A stretch of DNA of 64,000 bases from Xiphydria camelus (lineage: Eukaryota > Arthropoda > Insecta > Hymenoptera > Xiphydriidae), in assembly GCA_963678675.1 (NCBI GenBank), contig OY783192.1, positions 22,386,472-22,450,471 of the forward strand. The letters run 5' to 3'. Under the pieces are notes generated by a model. The model was not told the origin of the DNA. It saw nothing but the letters and a program-made list of their open reading frames with translations, and did no database searches. The position numbers and the translations under genes were made by a program. Shown in pieces: positions 31,523 to 43,598 of the stretch. Numbering within the stretch: the first letter of the stretch is position 1; the number at the start of each line of letters is the position of its first letter.

Positions 31523-32889
31523 CAGAGTGGTCCAGGTTTAACATAATTAATTTTAATAGGCGATAGAACAACGACAAATAAAGTAGACTTTCATAAGAAA
31601 ATTTGTAAAAAAAAATGTTTACTAACAAAGATACAGGGGTCCAAAGTTGTGGAAGAATAATGGTTTTCTCATGATAACTTCTAAACCACTGGACCGATTT
31701 CCATGAAATTTCGCACACAGCCTAATGTAGTATACCTCTAAGTAATGATTAAAATCATTTTTGAAATTCCTCAGTGGCGTAGATACTGGGGGCCGGCACC
31801 CCTATCTTCCCCTCCCAATCTTTAGCGCCACTGGATATTTTACAAAGAAAATAAAATTTTTAGATTTCCTGTTTAGTTTAGAAAAAAAAAGTACTGTTGC
31901 AAATTTTTGATTTATGGCTTCGTTTTTGAGATATTTGAATTTATAGGGTAGCAGACAGGCCAAAACTTATGATTGAACTACTAAGAAAATACGATATGAG
32001 AGGCCAAAACTGTTTTCAAAATTTTATTACTGACTACACATACATCAAATATACGAAAAAAAAAAATAAATAAATAAAATAAACAAATAAATTGGTAATT
32101 TTATTTTATTTATTTTTTTTTATCGTATCTTTGATGTATGTCTAGTCAGTGATAAAATGTTGAAAACAGTTTTAGCCTCTCATATCGTATTTTCTTGGTA
32201 GTTCAATCTTATGCTATCTTATGTTATCTTATGTTTTGGCCTGCTCGGAACCCTATAAATTCAAATTAATATGACAAAAACGAAGCCATAAATCAAAAAT
32301 TTGCAAGCGTAGTTTTTTTTCTAAATTAAACAGGGAGTCCAGAAATTGAATTTTCTTTCTAAAATATCCAGTGGCGCCGAAGATTGGGTGGGGGAGAAGG
32401 GGGTGCCGACCTCCAGTATCTACACACAAGTATCCAGTATGTATAAACACAAGTATACACGGCTCATTTCACGCTACGTTTATCAGTTCGGAAAAAGGAC
32501 CCATTTCGGACTAAGCTATCTTTTGATAGCCTGCGGACTCCCGGTCGGTGTCACGCAGGAAAAATGTCATCTTGCGGTTTAAAAATAGGCTGAAAAAGGC
32601 CTTGAAATGGGCATGAGTGAGGAAAAAACTATTATAAAAAAAAACAATAATTCAAAATAAATTTCTTATTATAGCAGATGATGACAATTAGTATGTTCTA
32701 GGATATCATGAATGCATATGGCAAAATTCCCACAAATTACAGAGATATTGAGAAAAAATAGAGTATGGGGTACACTTTGTACCCCGGTCCGTCGTCCAAA
32801 GGTTAAGAAAAAATTTTCTTATGAAAGTCTACTTTTTTTGTTGTTCTATCATCTATCAAAATTAATGACGTTAAACCTGGACCACCCTG
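31523..32889. mobile_element. 1.37-kb TA-flanked fold-back element
   Basis: TIRs CAGAGTGGTCCAGGTTTAAC and CAGGGTGGTCCAGGTTTAAC (inverted) are flanked by TA (31521-31522 and 32890-32891). The arms are several hundred bp long, meeting near 32100. The right arm has an extra ~210 bp at about 32430-32640, which looks like a later insertion. No protein-coding content. Confidence 0.75.
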
Positions 32890-32891
32890 TA

Positions 32892-34580
32892 TATACCTCG
32901 TGTTTGTTTCAATATACGCCAGAGGATAATGTGTTGCATCTCGGTTGGTGCACCCGTCCGCTGTGGTTTCCTATAATTTCGTGGTGCCCCAATAACCAAG
33001 ACTTAAACTGAATGACATTGCTCACGCTTATTTCTTCGACTGTTCGAAAAAGCACAAACGAGTATTGAAGCTACATCGGAGCATACATGCTCAGAAAAAA
33101 AATATGTTACCATAAACGGAATCTACCTGCGACAAGAGAAAATTCCTCTTAATTTACGACAGTATGGAATAGAATTCCGTTTGTAGGAAAATTAAAATTC
33201 TCTCTCTCCATACCAAATCCACTTGCGGTAAGAAAATTGTCAGCTTGAAGTAATCAAACAAAAGTGCTGGCTTCGTATTAGAAGTCTTCCTCTTGAGGCA
33301 AGAATATTTTTCTTCTTGACTCAAGAAGATATCTTTTCATAGCAAAACTAACCTACTACTTCGTTATTTCAATGAGAAATGTGGTTTCATATTGGTTTAT
33401 TTAGCACCAAAAATATAGATATACAAAATATATATTATATTTTTAGCCCTATAAACCAATATAAGTCCATAAGTGTCTTTTATTTACTACAGTTTTAGTT
33501 TATACGTAACCAACATAGACGCTTAAATACACAGTTGTACACGGAATGATACGGGCTGTGGTGATACGAGGTTATAGGCCAAGGCAACGCAGCACTGTCA
33601 AGCTAAATACGAGTAGACTACATGTTCGCAGCAAGCGAATTTTTTCATTTGTTTCAAGAAACTGTAATATACTTGCATCAAATGGAAAAGTCATTCGAAA
33701 AAAAATGTTTTTCGTGCTAAATACTCGGTTTCATGGGCGTCCTCAACGCATGTGAAATTACCTTTCACACACCAATTTGTGAAAAATTGCGCAGTGCGTG
33801 AAATAACCTGCGCAGTGCGTGAAATAACTGAACCCCGTCAACCTCGTATTTGACACTGACAAGGGAAGTTAGGGAACCCGAAAATTCAGAAAATTCCGCC
33901 ATTCCGTGTGCAAGTAGAGTATTTCAAGCGTAATACAAAAATGCATTTCGTTGATGCGGTATTACGGTTTTAAGGGGTGAAATCATCCCTTGAAAAAAAT
34001 GCAGATTTTTCTTCTTCACGGAATAACTCCCGAACGGTGAAAGATAAGGGAAAAAAGTTTAAATAAGTTTTCTGGGTTTTCTCGATCTATACAAAAACTG
34101 GTGCGAAAAAATTCTGGAAACAATTTTTTTTTAAGTTACCCCCACCACCGACCCATAAAAATGGGTTTTTGGATTTCCTAAGTTTATGCAAAAATACCTC
34201 TCAATGTCCTCTTTTTACACATCCCCAGTTTATTACGTATCTTTTGTTTTTAATTTAGAAAACCTCGAACATTAAGGCCGTTTTGACATAAACAGTGAAA
34301 CGGTCTTATGAAACGATATCTATATTTTTATTTATATATATTTCATACAGTTTTTAATTATTTTAGCAAAACACGTACTTACAATTACATGAAAAATGAA
34401 ACTTATTGAAATGAATCAATGACATGTATTTTTCAAACAACACAAATAAGATATCGTATGAACCTCAACGATAACGTTGAATGACGCAGGATCTATGTCG
34501 ACATTGACGCCGATAACGTTTTAGCAAACATCCCGGTTTGTGTATTGCAAACATGTTTGGCTCGTGACCATTATCGTTAC
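32892..34580. other. Mostly unassigned; scattered repeat fragments
   Basis: A piece of the 320-bp array edge (AACCCCGTCAACCTCGTATT) lies at 33831-33850. From about 33850 the text resembles the interior of other fold-back elements (TCATCCCTTGAAAAAAATGC) without a matching arm. No gene was recognised. Confidence 0.35.
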
Positions 34581-35555
34581 ATTCAGAAGGCCCCCGCCTG
34601 ATCGGTTTCCCGTGCGACATTCGGTATACTGGTGGTATCATAGAAGTGTATGAATTTATTTAAAATCATAAGTGCATAAACATCGAGTATAATTCTGTCT
34701 GAATGTATTATTTTGAAGGAAAAAACGCGGCGTTCTTTTTTATTAAAATTTTGTTTATAAATTTTTTAGTCGAATTTTTTAGTAACTTGATTTACAATAA
34801 TTTTCCTTTCAAATGATGCCTTTTACTTTTAATACATAAATCTTGAAGATGGCGATCTCAATTGATTTCAAATCTTTTTTGGAGAGTATTTTACGTATCA
34901 ATTTTTGTTGGCACTGAATGAACATGCCGCCTCTTTTTACAGAGAATCTGTTTTTGTGGGGGGGATTTCACTACTTTTTGGAATTTATTCATGAGGAAGA
35001 TACGTACTAGTAGAAGAATAGCTTTTTATTACAACAAAATTAAAGTCTCACATGTTATACCGATATGAGCCAATTAATTATAACCACGTTACTTTTGATT
35101 TATTCTCGTGATATTTTGAAAGAGATTTATAGACTAGAGAGAGCCCTTATATTTTTCACTTTGCCTTAGTATTTTGGAGAAATAAAACATATACCGCTTT
35201 CAAATTTACAGGCCATCGGATTTTTTTTATATTTTGGTCGTCTACAGAAATCCATGAAGACGTTTTACATTGAACTCTCTAAGTCTACTCTTCCAATGAC
35301 CATGACGAATTGTTTCATCACATTTAAAGATACCACTTATGACAGTATATATCGTCCCCTCCTGCAAAAAGTCACTAACTAACATATTTTGTAAAATTCA
35401 CCTAACTGGACCTAGTAGCTTAATTTTATTAAATCATTAAATGGTAAAACTCACTAAGTGCTAAATGCGTTGGAAGTGAGCATGCGCGCATCATGAAAAG
35501 TCATTAACCGAAATATAATACCGATATTTTATAGAGCAGAAACTATACCTACTAA
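34581..35555. repeat. Duplicated segment, left part (partner 48032-49012)
   Basis: From ATTCAGAAGGCCCCCGCCTG onward the sequence matches 48032-49012 with a few small indels and substitutions. It ends at the TAA into which the 35556-39182 transposon inserted. Confidence 0.85.
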
Positions 35556-35986
35556 CAAGAGGAAACGTTTCGAGGCCGCCGCTTCCGATCTTGATGAAAC
35601 TTCGTAAATTTAAAGTTTATCGAAAAATAAGAGACATCTATTTTTTATAGCGGCCCAATTTTGGTTTAAGGGGGTGAAATGGACCCCTGAACTTTCTCCC
35701 CCTTCGAGCTATCTCCGAAACGAAGCGAGATAGATGAAAATTTTCAATGTACGTTTTGTTTGATTTTTTGAGTGTAATAAAATGCCCGAAACAGATTTTG
35801 AAAAAACGCATTATTTAAAAAAAAAATTTTTTTATCTAATTTTTCGAAATTTCGGTTTGGTCATATGGACAAAAATGTAGGAAATTTTATTACAAATTCA
35901 ACCATGTGTATATGATATGATATATTTCCCTTCTACAGTTTTGCAAATTTTTAACTTTTATGTCTGATAATGAGCGGGCTACCAAT
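35556..35986 (+). repeat. Left TIR of the 3.63-kb element
   Basis: This 431-bp terminal repeat includes GAAACGAAGCGAGATAGATG and ends at CGGGCTACCAAT. Its complement is 38755-39182. Confidence 0.9.
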
Positions 35987-36066
35987 GGTAGTGACGAGAT
36001 AGGTCGGGGATTATTACTTCTATGTATTTTAATGCCACTTTTCTTTTATTTAATAAAGTTCAACTT

Positions 36067-37772
36067 CTATGGCTCATAATTATGACAATAATGGTATTCC
36101 GTGAAAAAATGTTTCATACAAAGTTGTTTCTTACACCAAGCACACGTAATAACGCCAATATCGCCACATATGTGGCATCGTTGTTCCGAGTCCTGTGCAT
36201 AACAAAATTCTACAGGATGTTCAAATTCAGGAGGTCTCCTGAATATATATCCACTCTTGAACCACGAATATTTAATAAAGTTAGTAAACCGTGGTGAGAA
36301 GAAAACTGATTATGAGTAAGAGATTGAAGTTTTAAAATATTATCTCTCGAATGAAGGTTAATATCGTAATTGAAAAGAGTTACAATATCTGAAAACCTCC
36401 TTACAAAATTCTTCCACATTCGAAAGCCGTATACGTCTAGCGGTTGAATTAGTCCGGTGGTGCCTTCTGGGATCGTCATTAATATTATGGTCTTGTCTTC
36501 TGGTGTAGCTTCTCGAACACTTCGCTCACATTGTCCACTCCAAGAGTCCAGCAGTAAGACGCTTGTAGGTCCAGTGTTAGGGAAGTAAACTTCTTGCAGC
36601 CATGTTTTCATGAGATCGGTTGTAAGTTTCCCAGATTTGGAAGCCATGAAGTATACATTTGGCGGCCTAAACACGGTTTGTTGCACTCGTTCTCCCAATT
36701 GCCCACTAGCCTCTTTTAATACCACATAAAGAGGCGACAGTAGTTTTCCATCAGCAGATATGGTGGGTTGTATAGTATAGCTATGGGTTGTAGAAGATAT
36801 TGATTGTACCACAACTTCAATTTTTTTTTGCCCCGATGTAGTCAAAGTTCGGCCAGAATGTATTTCAAAATTAAATCCACTCTGATCAGAGTTAAATGCA
36901 TTTTGTGGTCCACATTGTGTAATGAGTGGTTTCACTTGTTCTACGAAGGCTTGGCTTCGTAGTTTCAAACTTTCCTCACCCTCAACGTTTTTTCTCGTTA
37001 CAAACTTTGTGATCTTTCGAGAGACAATTCTATATGCTTTCTTGAATGACCTCAACCATGTTTGACTTGCTTTGAAGGTTGGAAGATTCTCTACTTCTTT
37101 TGCTTGTAAAGCCCATCGTTTAAGGTCTACATCATGTACTATTATTTTCGATCTACTAGCTTCTACAAATTTATCAAAAGTATATTTCGCTATGCGTATT
37201 AATTTATCATTTTGAGTACCCCCCTGTCCTACTTGCGCAGCCCATCTTCATAATTGTCTATCAGATTTCACTTTTTTAAACTGATGTTGAACTGCTGCTA
37301 CGGTTCGACGTCCTTTCTTCCCACTGTTCCAGTAATCTATGGCACTTTGTTTATATTCAAAGCTAACCACTTCTTCATCGGGTGTACAGGGATATGGTTC
37401 TGGAGGTATAGAGGCTTCTACGTGAGGAACATCCTCGACATCCGATTCCAGCCAGTCAGTATTAACAGCGTGCCTTTCACTATCCTCGATTGAATCTTCC
37501 AATTCCAATTTATTTTCATGTTCGACTCGAAATGATGAATCCTCCATGCTACGTATAATAATATTTTGTAATAAATCTTTCAATTGCACTTCTGCACTAT
37601 TCATTGGAGTTTCTCTTGGATTTGGTACATTGAAGACGGCCACCAATAAAGTTAACACATTGATCGGATTTATAATTGCCATAATAATAATATGAACTGC
37701 TACGCACAATACAAACTGAACATTGAAACTAAAAAGCTTCCTCTTTCGCTTCCTTATATATGATGAAGTCAT
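36067..37772 (-). pseudogene. DDE_1 / CENP-B-type (pogo-like) transposase with one stop and one frameshift
   Basis: Read on the minus strand from an ATG at 37772, about 175 codons lead to GRRTVAAVQHQFKKVKSDRQ. A TGA (37248-37250) then interrupts a frame that reopens at once as RWAAQVGQGGTQNDK, a CENP-B-like HTH region. The DDE core follows: FNSDQSGF, LLLDSWSGQ and IPEGTTGLIQPLDVYGF, with 36 residues between the last two aspartates. Near 36295 the frame shifts. The continuation (YSWFKSGY...RRPPEF) ends in a cysteine/histidine cluster (CHICG, CAWCKKQLC, HFF, HYC), a probable zinc-binding tail, and a stop at 36067. The TGA sits where arginine is usual, so a CGA-to-TGA transition explains it. The hydrophobic N-terminal ~45 residues may not belong to the protein. 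Confidence 0.85.
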
Positions 37773-37796
37773 TGGTGTAACGATGTTGGGTAGGAC

Positions 37797-37944
37797 CTTG
37801 TATGGAAATACAATATTGATGCATGGCGCGTGAAATTTAAACGATTCATTATACTATGCGGTCAAAAGTCATTCGCGTCATACCTTCTTGTATCGAAATA
37901 CATTATTGATGCATGGCGCGTGATATTTAAACGATTAATTATAC
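37797..37944. promoter_or_regulatory. Direct repeat in the divergent intergenic region
   Basis: Two 58-bp copies (37797-37854 and 37887-37944) share ATTGATGCATGGCGCGTGA and AAATACA words, 90 bp apart, and are followed by AGTCATNCGC. They lie between the start of the transposase gene and the start of the plus-strand gene, where a shared promoter or transposase-binding site would be expected. The role is inferred from position only. Confidence 0.55.
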
Positions 37945-38018
37945 CAACAGTCAATAGTCATACGCAAAAAAGGCAGTCGAAACCTCTTGTCAACTAGATC
38001 GGTCCTGAAAAAAAAATT

Positions 38019-38493
38019 ATGGAATATCCATATTACCCGACAAACAAAAAAGTGGAGCGGCTCGCTGTAGAAAAATATCTACAGTGGATATATATGGAGT
38101 AATGATGAAAATGTTTTTCATCTCCGGGAGCTGTTCGACGGCACATATTCCGACGACGAGCCATGGGATGAATCTACATTTATGCTAAATGAATTCCAAG
38201 AGACCATCTGGAAGTATTATGATGAGGCTGTGGAAGCCTACGAAAACCAGCGGGCCCGGATAGAGGAGGAAAACGAATGGAGAAGCCGGATTGAATCTTC
38301 GCCACTGAATCGCTCGTACCTAGAGAGGCTTGACATCTCACAGTACACTCCAGAAGAATGGAAAAACATTAACTGGCCCGAAAAATTAAAAGAACTCCGA
38401 GAATGGGATCCACAAAAGCCAAACCATTCCACTTGCAATTGGCCACGATTCCCGGATGATTGGGATTCCGCCAATGAGGAAGAAGATATATAA
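38019..38493 (+). pseudogene. Accessory ORF of the 3.63-kb element, frameshifted
   Basis: The ATG at 38019 gives MEYPYYPTNKKVERLAVEKY to a stop after IYME. One base over, the frame continues NDENVFHLRELFDGTYSDDE into an intact 103-codon stretch with EETIW-like and NRSYLERLDISQYTPEEW segments, ending EEDI at 38491. Joined, it would be about 157 residues, acidic, rich in tryptophan and tyrosine. I do not recognise a domain. Its place inside the TIRs, divergent from the transposase, suggests a second element-encoded protein. The single frameshift near 38095 indicates decay in step with the transposase. Confidence 0.6.
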
Positions 38494-38754
38494 ATGTTTC
38501 CATCTATTTTATCATTATATATATACTCACTATTATCACAATTAGTTATATATATCTTTATACTAATATTTTGTATATATATAATCTTCCAGATATTCGC
38601 TGCTATACAAATTATTTACACATAACCTTATATTTGATTTTTTATAAAAAAATATAATATTCTATATACTTTATATATAAACTGCTACCTATTTTTACAA
38701 CACATACAATAATCGTATATTTGCAATAAAGGGAGTGAAAGTTCAGGGGTCCAT

Positions 38755-39182
38755 ATTGGTAGCCCGCTCATTGTCAGACATAAAAGTTAGAAATTTGCAA
38801 AACTGTAGGAGGGAAATATATCATATCATATACATGGTTGAACTTGTAATAAAATTTCCTACATTTTTGTCCATATGACCAAACCGAAATTTCGAAAAAT
38901 TAGATAAAAAAATTTTTTTTTTAATAATGCGTTTTTTAGAAATCTGTTTCAGGCATTTTATTACACTCAAAAAATCAAACAAAACGTACATTGAAAAATG
39001 TTCATCTATCTCGCTTCGTTTCGGAGATAGCTCGAAGGGGGAGAAATTCCAGGGGTCCATTTCACCCCCTTAAACCAAAATTGGGCCGCTATAAAAAAAT
39101 AGGGGTCTCTTATTTTTCGATAAACTTTAAATTTACGAAGTTTCATCAAGATCGGAAGCGGCGGCCTCGAAACGTTTCCTTG
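38755..39182 (-). repeat. Right TIR of the 3.63-kb element
   Basis: This 428-bp partner of 35556-35986 has several substitutions and small indels, so the two ends were not identical when last seen. Confidence 0.9.
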
Positions 39183-40867
39183 TAAGTCAGTTGATGATAA
39201 ATGTTAGTTAGTGACTTTTTGCAGGAAGGGGACGATATGTTGTTACATATATTAACTCGAGACGTTGGAATAGTTTTAAGAAATCCTTTTGCATGCACCG
39301 CTGAAATTTCGCCCTTACTCGTAAATAAATTTAATTTAATTATTGCCACATCATTTACAGCTTCGATGCTGACCTTACGACTCATTTCAGTCTGAGTAGA
39401 ACATTAATTGCAAATATCATCATAAACATGCCAATACGAATAAAAATCATCTATTAACTGTTGCAGATCAAGTATTCCGTTGTGGTGGGGGTGTGATTGG
39501 TCTACTCACTGAGATGCGTATACGTTTCTTAGCGAGTAGACCAATCAGAACCCCCACCGCAATAGAATACTTGATCCTGATTGGTCTCTTCGCTGAGTTG
39601 CGTGCACGCAAAGATACGAGTGACTCGAGAAAGGCCCCCCTGATCTCCAGGTAGCTGTCAATTCGGGAGATCGAAGCATCTAACCTCGAAATCAAGTGTA
39701 CAAGTGATAAGAAATAATTATACGGGTTTCTCTTCGGTGAGTTTCCCCAAGTGTTTAAAGTAGTTACTCCATTATTGTAATCCAATTCCATTGTATCCCT
39801 TATTTTTCTGCCACGACTTTGATTGTTGATAGTGGATGGATCAGCTAATAAATTTGATTTTTATTCACTATCAACTATCAAAGTCGTGGCAGAAATATAA
39901 GGGATTCAATGGAATTGGATTACAGTAATGTAGTAACTACTTTATTATTATTTTTTCTTTATCGATATAGTCCCTCTTTCGTATTATACTATCCCACAAG
40001 TTCGAATTTATATACCGACCTGTCAAACGTGAAGTGTACATATACCTCACTTTTATCTCATTAAGTATTACTGCAGACTCTGACATGTCATCTCGTACAG
40101 GTGCAACCAAAGAGGACCTAGCTCGTATCCTGTCCGTAAAAAGATGACTCGATGGACATCGGAGAATGTCAGACTTGTCACCGAGCGCCTATTACCCACG
40201 GTACATTTATTGCAATATGCACTTTTCGTTTCAATTATTCCTGCTTTCAATAACATTCACTTCTTTCAAAGTATTTACCTTGTACAAACTGTTCATCGTA
40301 GGGGGCAGCGATCAATGATTGTGACTAATCGTAGACAAATTATTCCTGCGATGATGTTCCAGTTGCAAAGCATACACTAGCAAGTCAGCTTACAGAGCAT
40401 CCGATGTTTAGTATCAACTTTACCTCTTTTGGAACACTCATCACCCGAGCATAATCACGATTACGTTAATGTTAATGGCAGAATAGACCGTGTGCTCGGG
40501 CACATTATCGCAGTAGTAGTTCGGTACACCGAATAGCCTTTTAGTTTTAATAGACGAACTTGTCTACGACGAGTCGCTAATATCGATCGCTGCCTCCTAC
40601 CACGAACAGTTCATAAAAGGTTATTAGCTTGAAAGAAGTAAAAGTTATTTAACGCTGGAATAGTTGAAACGAGAAGCGCGTATTGCAATTAATGTACCGT
40701 GGGTAATAGGCGCTCGGTGACAAGTCTGACATTCTCCAATGTCCATCGAGTCATCTTTTTACGGACAGGACACGAGTTAGATCCGCTTCAGTTGCACCTG
40801 TACGAGATGACACATCAGAAAATCATGAGTCTTCATGAAAATCTTCTAACCTACTCGTTCTGCAGTA
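39183..40867. repeat. Duplicated segment, right part (partner 49010-50694)
   Basis: Coordinates differ by exactly 9827 along the whole length, so there are no indels in 1685 bp, and only a few substitutions were seen near 40430-40850. It includes the hairpin at 39466-39576 and one arm pair of a fold-back element (40069-40260 with 40672-40860). The five open frames here recur identically in the partner and are repeat-derived. Confidence 0.9.
39466..39576. repeat. 111-bp hairpin
   Basis: GATCAAGTATTCCGTTGTGG at the left pairs with the complement at the right end. The inner stems (TGATTGGTCTACTC) enclose a ~20-bp loop. The identical copy is at 49293-49403. Confidence 0.75.
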
Positions 40868-41234
40868 TTATTTAATAATATCACTGGAAGTTGAAGCAAG
40901 TTATTGGCAAAAATCGGACACCGGTTTTTAAACACTTGGGGAATATCATCGAAGAAACCCGAATGATTATTTCTTACCACTTCTACATATTAGTAATCAT
41001 TATTTACAAATTAACGATTTCGATCTCCCGAATTGACAGGTACCGGGAGATCAGACTTTTGACACTTTTCGCTCAGCTCGTAAGACCGCAGCACACTCTC
41101 CCGAAGCCAACTCTTAAAGCACCGAGCCAACCACTTCCAGCCAAATGTCAGGGAAATCCAAAATCAGGAGTTTGCCAGAGGACATTCGCTATATGTTGTT
41201 ACATACAGAAAAGTTATGATTTGTAAATTTCCAT
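40868..41234. repeat. Fragment of the CCGYATG fold-back family
   Basis: It contains GATCTCCCGAATTGACAG and GCAGCACACTCTCCCGAAG, which correspond to the right arm of the 30354-31170 element but are heavily diverged. No ends are visible. Confidence 0.5.
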
Positions 41235-41701
41235 CGTTACACTAGAAGCGAAGAAGAGATGAAATAGAAGTGAGGTACACGTACACTTCACGTTTGACAG
41301 GTCGGTATATAAATTGGAACTTGTGATAGTATAATACAAAAGAGGAAATGTATCGATAAAGAAAAAATAATAATAAAGTAGTTACTCCATTATTGTAATC
41401 CAATAACATTGTATTACTTATTTTTCTGCCACGACTTTAATTGCTGATAGTGAAGAAAAATCAAATTTATTGGTTGATCCATCCACTATCAACAATCAAA
41501 GTCGTGGCAGAAAAATAATGAATACGATGGAATTGGATTACAATAATGGAGTAACTACTTTATTATTATTTTTTCTTTGTCGATATATTTCCTTTTTCGT
41601 ATTATACTATCACAAGTTCCAATTTATATACCAACCTGTCAAACGTGAAGTGTACATGTACCTCACTTCTATTTCATCTCTTCTTCGCCTCTGGTGTAAC
41701 G
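41235..41701. repeat. Palindrome, 467 bp (fold-back family F)
   Basis: The arms from CGTTACACTAGAAGCGAAGA to the complement of TCGTTACACCAGAGGCGAAG meet around 41465, where TTTTTCTGCCACGACTTTAA faces its complement. Related to 42512-43598 and to the duplicated segments. Confidence 0.7.
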
Positions 41702-42511
41702 ACAGTTAATGTGGAACCGAATGTACTACTGGTTCTTCGAATAACAAGTGCACGATCCCTCGTTCGAAAGAAACCCCCTCGGGTTCGCATTCGATTTGCA
41801 GTCCTTCTGGATAGAATTGGATACCAGCACGTTTATTTCTGTAACAAATTATAAATAACACAATTATATTCAGTATTTCACTATTTAAAATATACCCAAC
41901 TTACTCTACGTAGGAATTAAGAAACTCTATTAATCTGAGTTAACTAATTCTATAGATTCACATATTTGGCAATGTAAATTAAATACAGTCGGTGCTAGCA
42001 GATTAAACAATCTGCTAAATAAACAACAACTATTAAACAATAATATAAACTTTATTTTTTTTCTTAATCTATTTTCGGAAAACTCTGTGGCATGAACATA
42101 TATTTCATCATATAACTAATATATTTACAATATTTACAATAAGACCTCACTTAGATTCATATATTTAGCAATGTACACTTCATTTCAAAAATTAACAATA
42201 TATATTTTCTTATAATGGTACTTATTTACTATAGTGTACAAATTTTCACGTCACACTGTTTTGAAAATAAATGATGCAACTTGTTTTTCCAATACAGGTT
42301 ATATTTGGAGTTTTACGCTATAGTTACATAGTTTACGCTATAGTTACATAGTATACATTTTCAAAAGTCAAAAAGAAGGTATGAAAAGAAATAGTCAAAT
42401 ATTAATCATATGTTGTTACATCTATGTATTAACTCAAGCCGTTGGTATAGTTTTAAGAAATCCTTTTGCATGTACCGCTGAAATTTCGCCCTTACTTGTA
42501 AATAAATTTCC
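41702..42511. other. AT-rich interval with repeat fragments
   Basis: Near 41730-41800 is a piece of the DDPSFERN-type fragment described at 43599. Near 42411-42510 the text matches 39240-39335. No gene. Confidence 0.4.
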
Positions 42512-43598
42512 AGCACAGCATCGATATTTTGCTGCACCTATATTCTTCTGGGATATAAAAACCCTATATAATTCAGCCCTATAACAAGTGCAATCTTATC
42601 GAGCTGTACCTTATCGATGAGATCTTTCAACGTAATGATTCCGAAATGCTTCTATGCTGTTTTGTAACATTCGCGAATTTATCGAGAAATATATATTATG
42701 AGTAAAGGAATGTTTCTAACATATGGTAATGTTCACGAATGTTGTAAAATATCGCAGGAATGTTGCAGAAAAGTTGCTTGCAAAAACGTGCTTTGTGGGG
42801 TGTAAATGATGATATTTTGTCATTTCCATCGTTACACCAAAGGCAAAGAAGAGATGAAATAGAAGTGAGGTACATACATGTACACTTCACATTCGACAGG
42901 TCGGTATATAAATTGAAACTTGTGATAGTATAATATGAAAGAGGAAAAACTTATATCGATAAAGAAAAAATAATAATAAAGTAGTTACTCCATTATTGTA
43001 ATCCAATAACATTGTGTATCACTTATTTTTCTGCCACGACTTTAATTGCTGATAGCGAAGAAAAATCAAATTTATTGGTTGATCCATCCACTATCAACAA
43101 TCAAAGCCGTGGCAGAAAAATAAGGGATACAATGGAATTGGATTACAATAATAGAGTAACTAGTTTATTATTTTTTTTTCTTTATCGATATAAGTTTTTC
43201 CTCTTTCGTATTATATAATCACAAGTTTAAATTTATATACCGACCTGTGTCAAACGTGAAGTGTACATGTACCTCACTTCTCTTTCATCTCTTCTTCGCC
43301 TCTGGTGTAACGATGGATTACAAAAATATCACCATTTGCACCCCACAAAGCACGTTCTTGCAAGTAACTTTTCTGTAACATTCCTGCGATATTTTACAAT
43401 ATTCGTGAACACTACCGTATGTTAGAAATATATACTTCTCGATAAAAACGTTTCGGAATCATTATGTCGAAAAATCTCCCCGATAAGGTATAGTCCGATA
43501 AGATTGTACTTGTTCGGGCTGAATTATATAGGGTTTTTATAATTATTTTAGGAAGTTCCAGAAGAATATAGATGCAGCAAAATATCGATGCTCTGCTA
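42512..43598. repeat. 1.09-kb palindrome (fold-back family F, fullest copy)
   Basis: The arms meet near 43060. The outer ends CAGCATCGATATTTTGCTGC and the complement are followed inward by CCTATATAATTCAGCCC, TATCGCAGGAATGTT and TTTGACAGGTCGGTATATAA blocks in mirror order. Shorter members lie at 39.8, 41.2, 44.5, 49.7 and 50.7 kb. Confidence 0.75.

Larger units (their letters stand above)
35556..39182 (-). mobile_element. 3.63-kb DDE-transposase element with ~430-bp TIRs and two divergent genes
   Basis: The boundaries are set by comparison with the empty paralogous site at 49001-49020. TAA is present once there, and here at both edges (35553-35555 and 39183-39185). TIRs run 35556-35986 and 38755-39182, starting CAAG and continuing GGAAACGTTTCGAGGCCGCC. 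They are clearly diverged from each other. The transposase is on the minus strand and a smaller gene on the plus strand, separated by about 250 bp that contain a 58-bp direct repeat. Confidence 0.9.

Noticed and set aside
36022..36297. 91-codon plus-strand ORF
   Set aside because: Lies entirely antisense to the C-terminal zinc segment of the transposase and is its shadow.
37254..37493. 79-codon plus-strand ORF
   Set aside because: Antisense shadow of the transposase N-terminal half.
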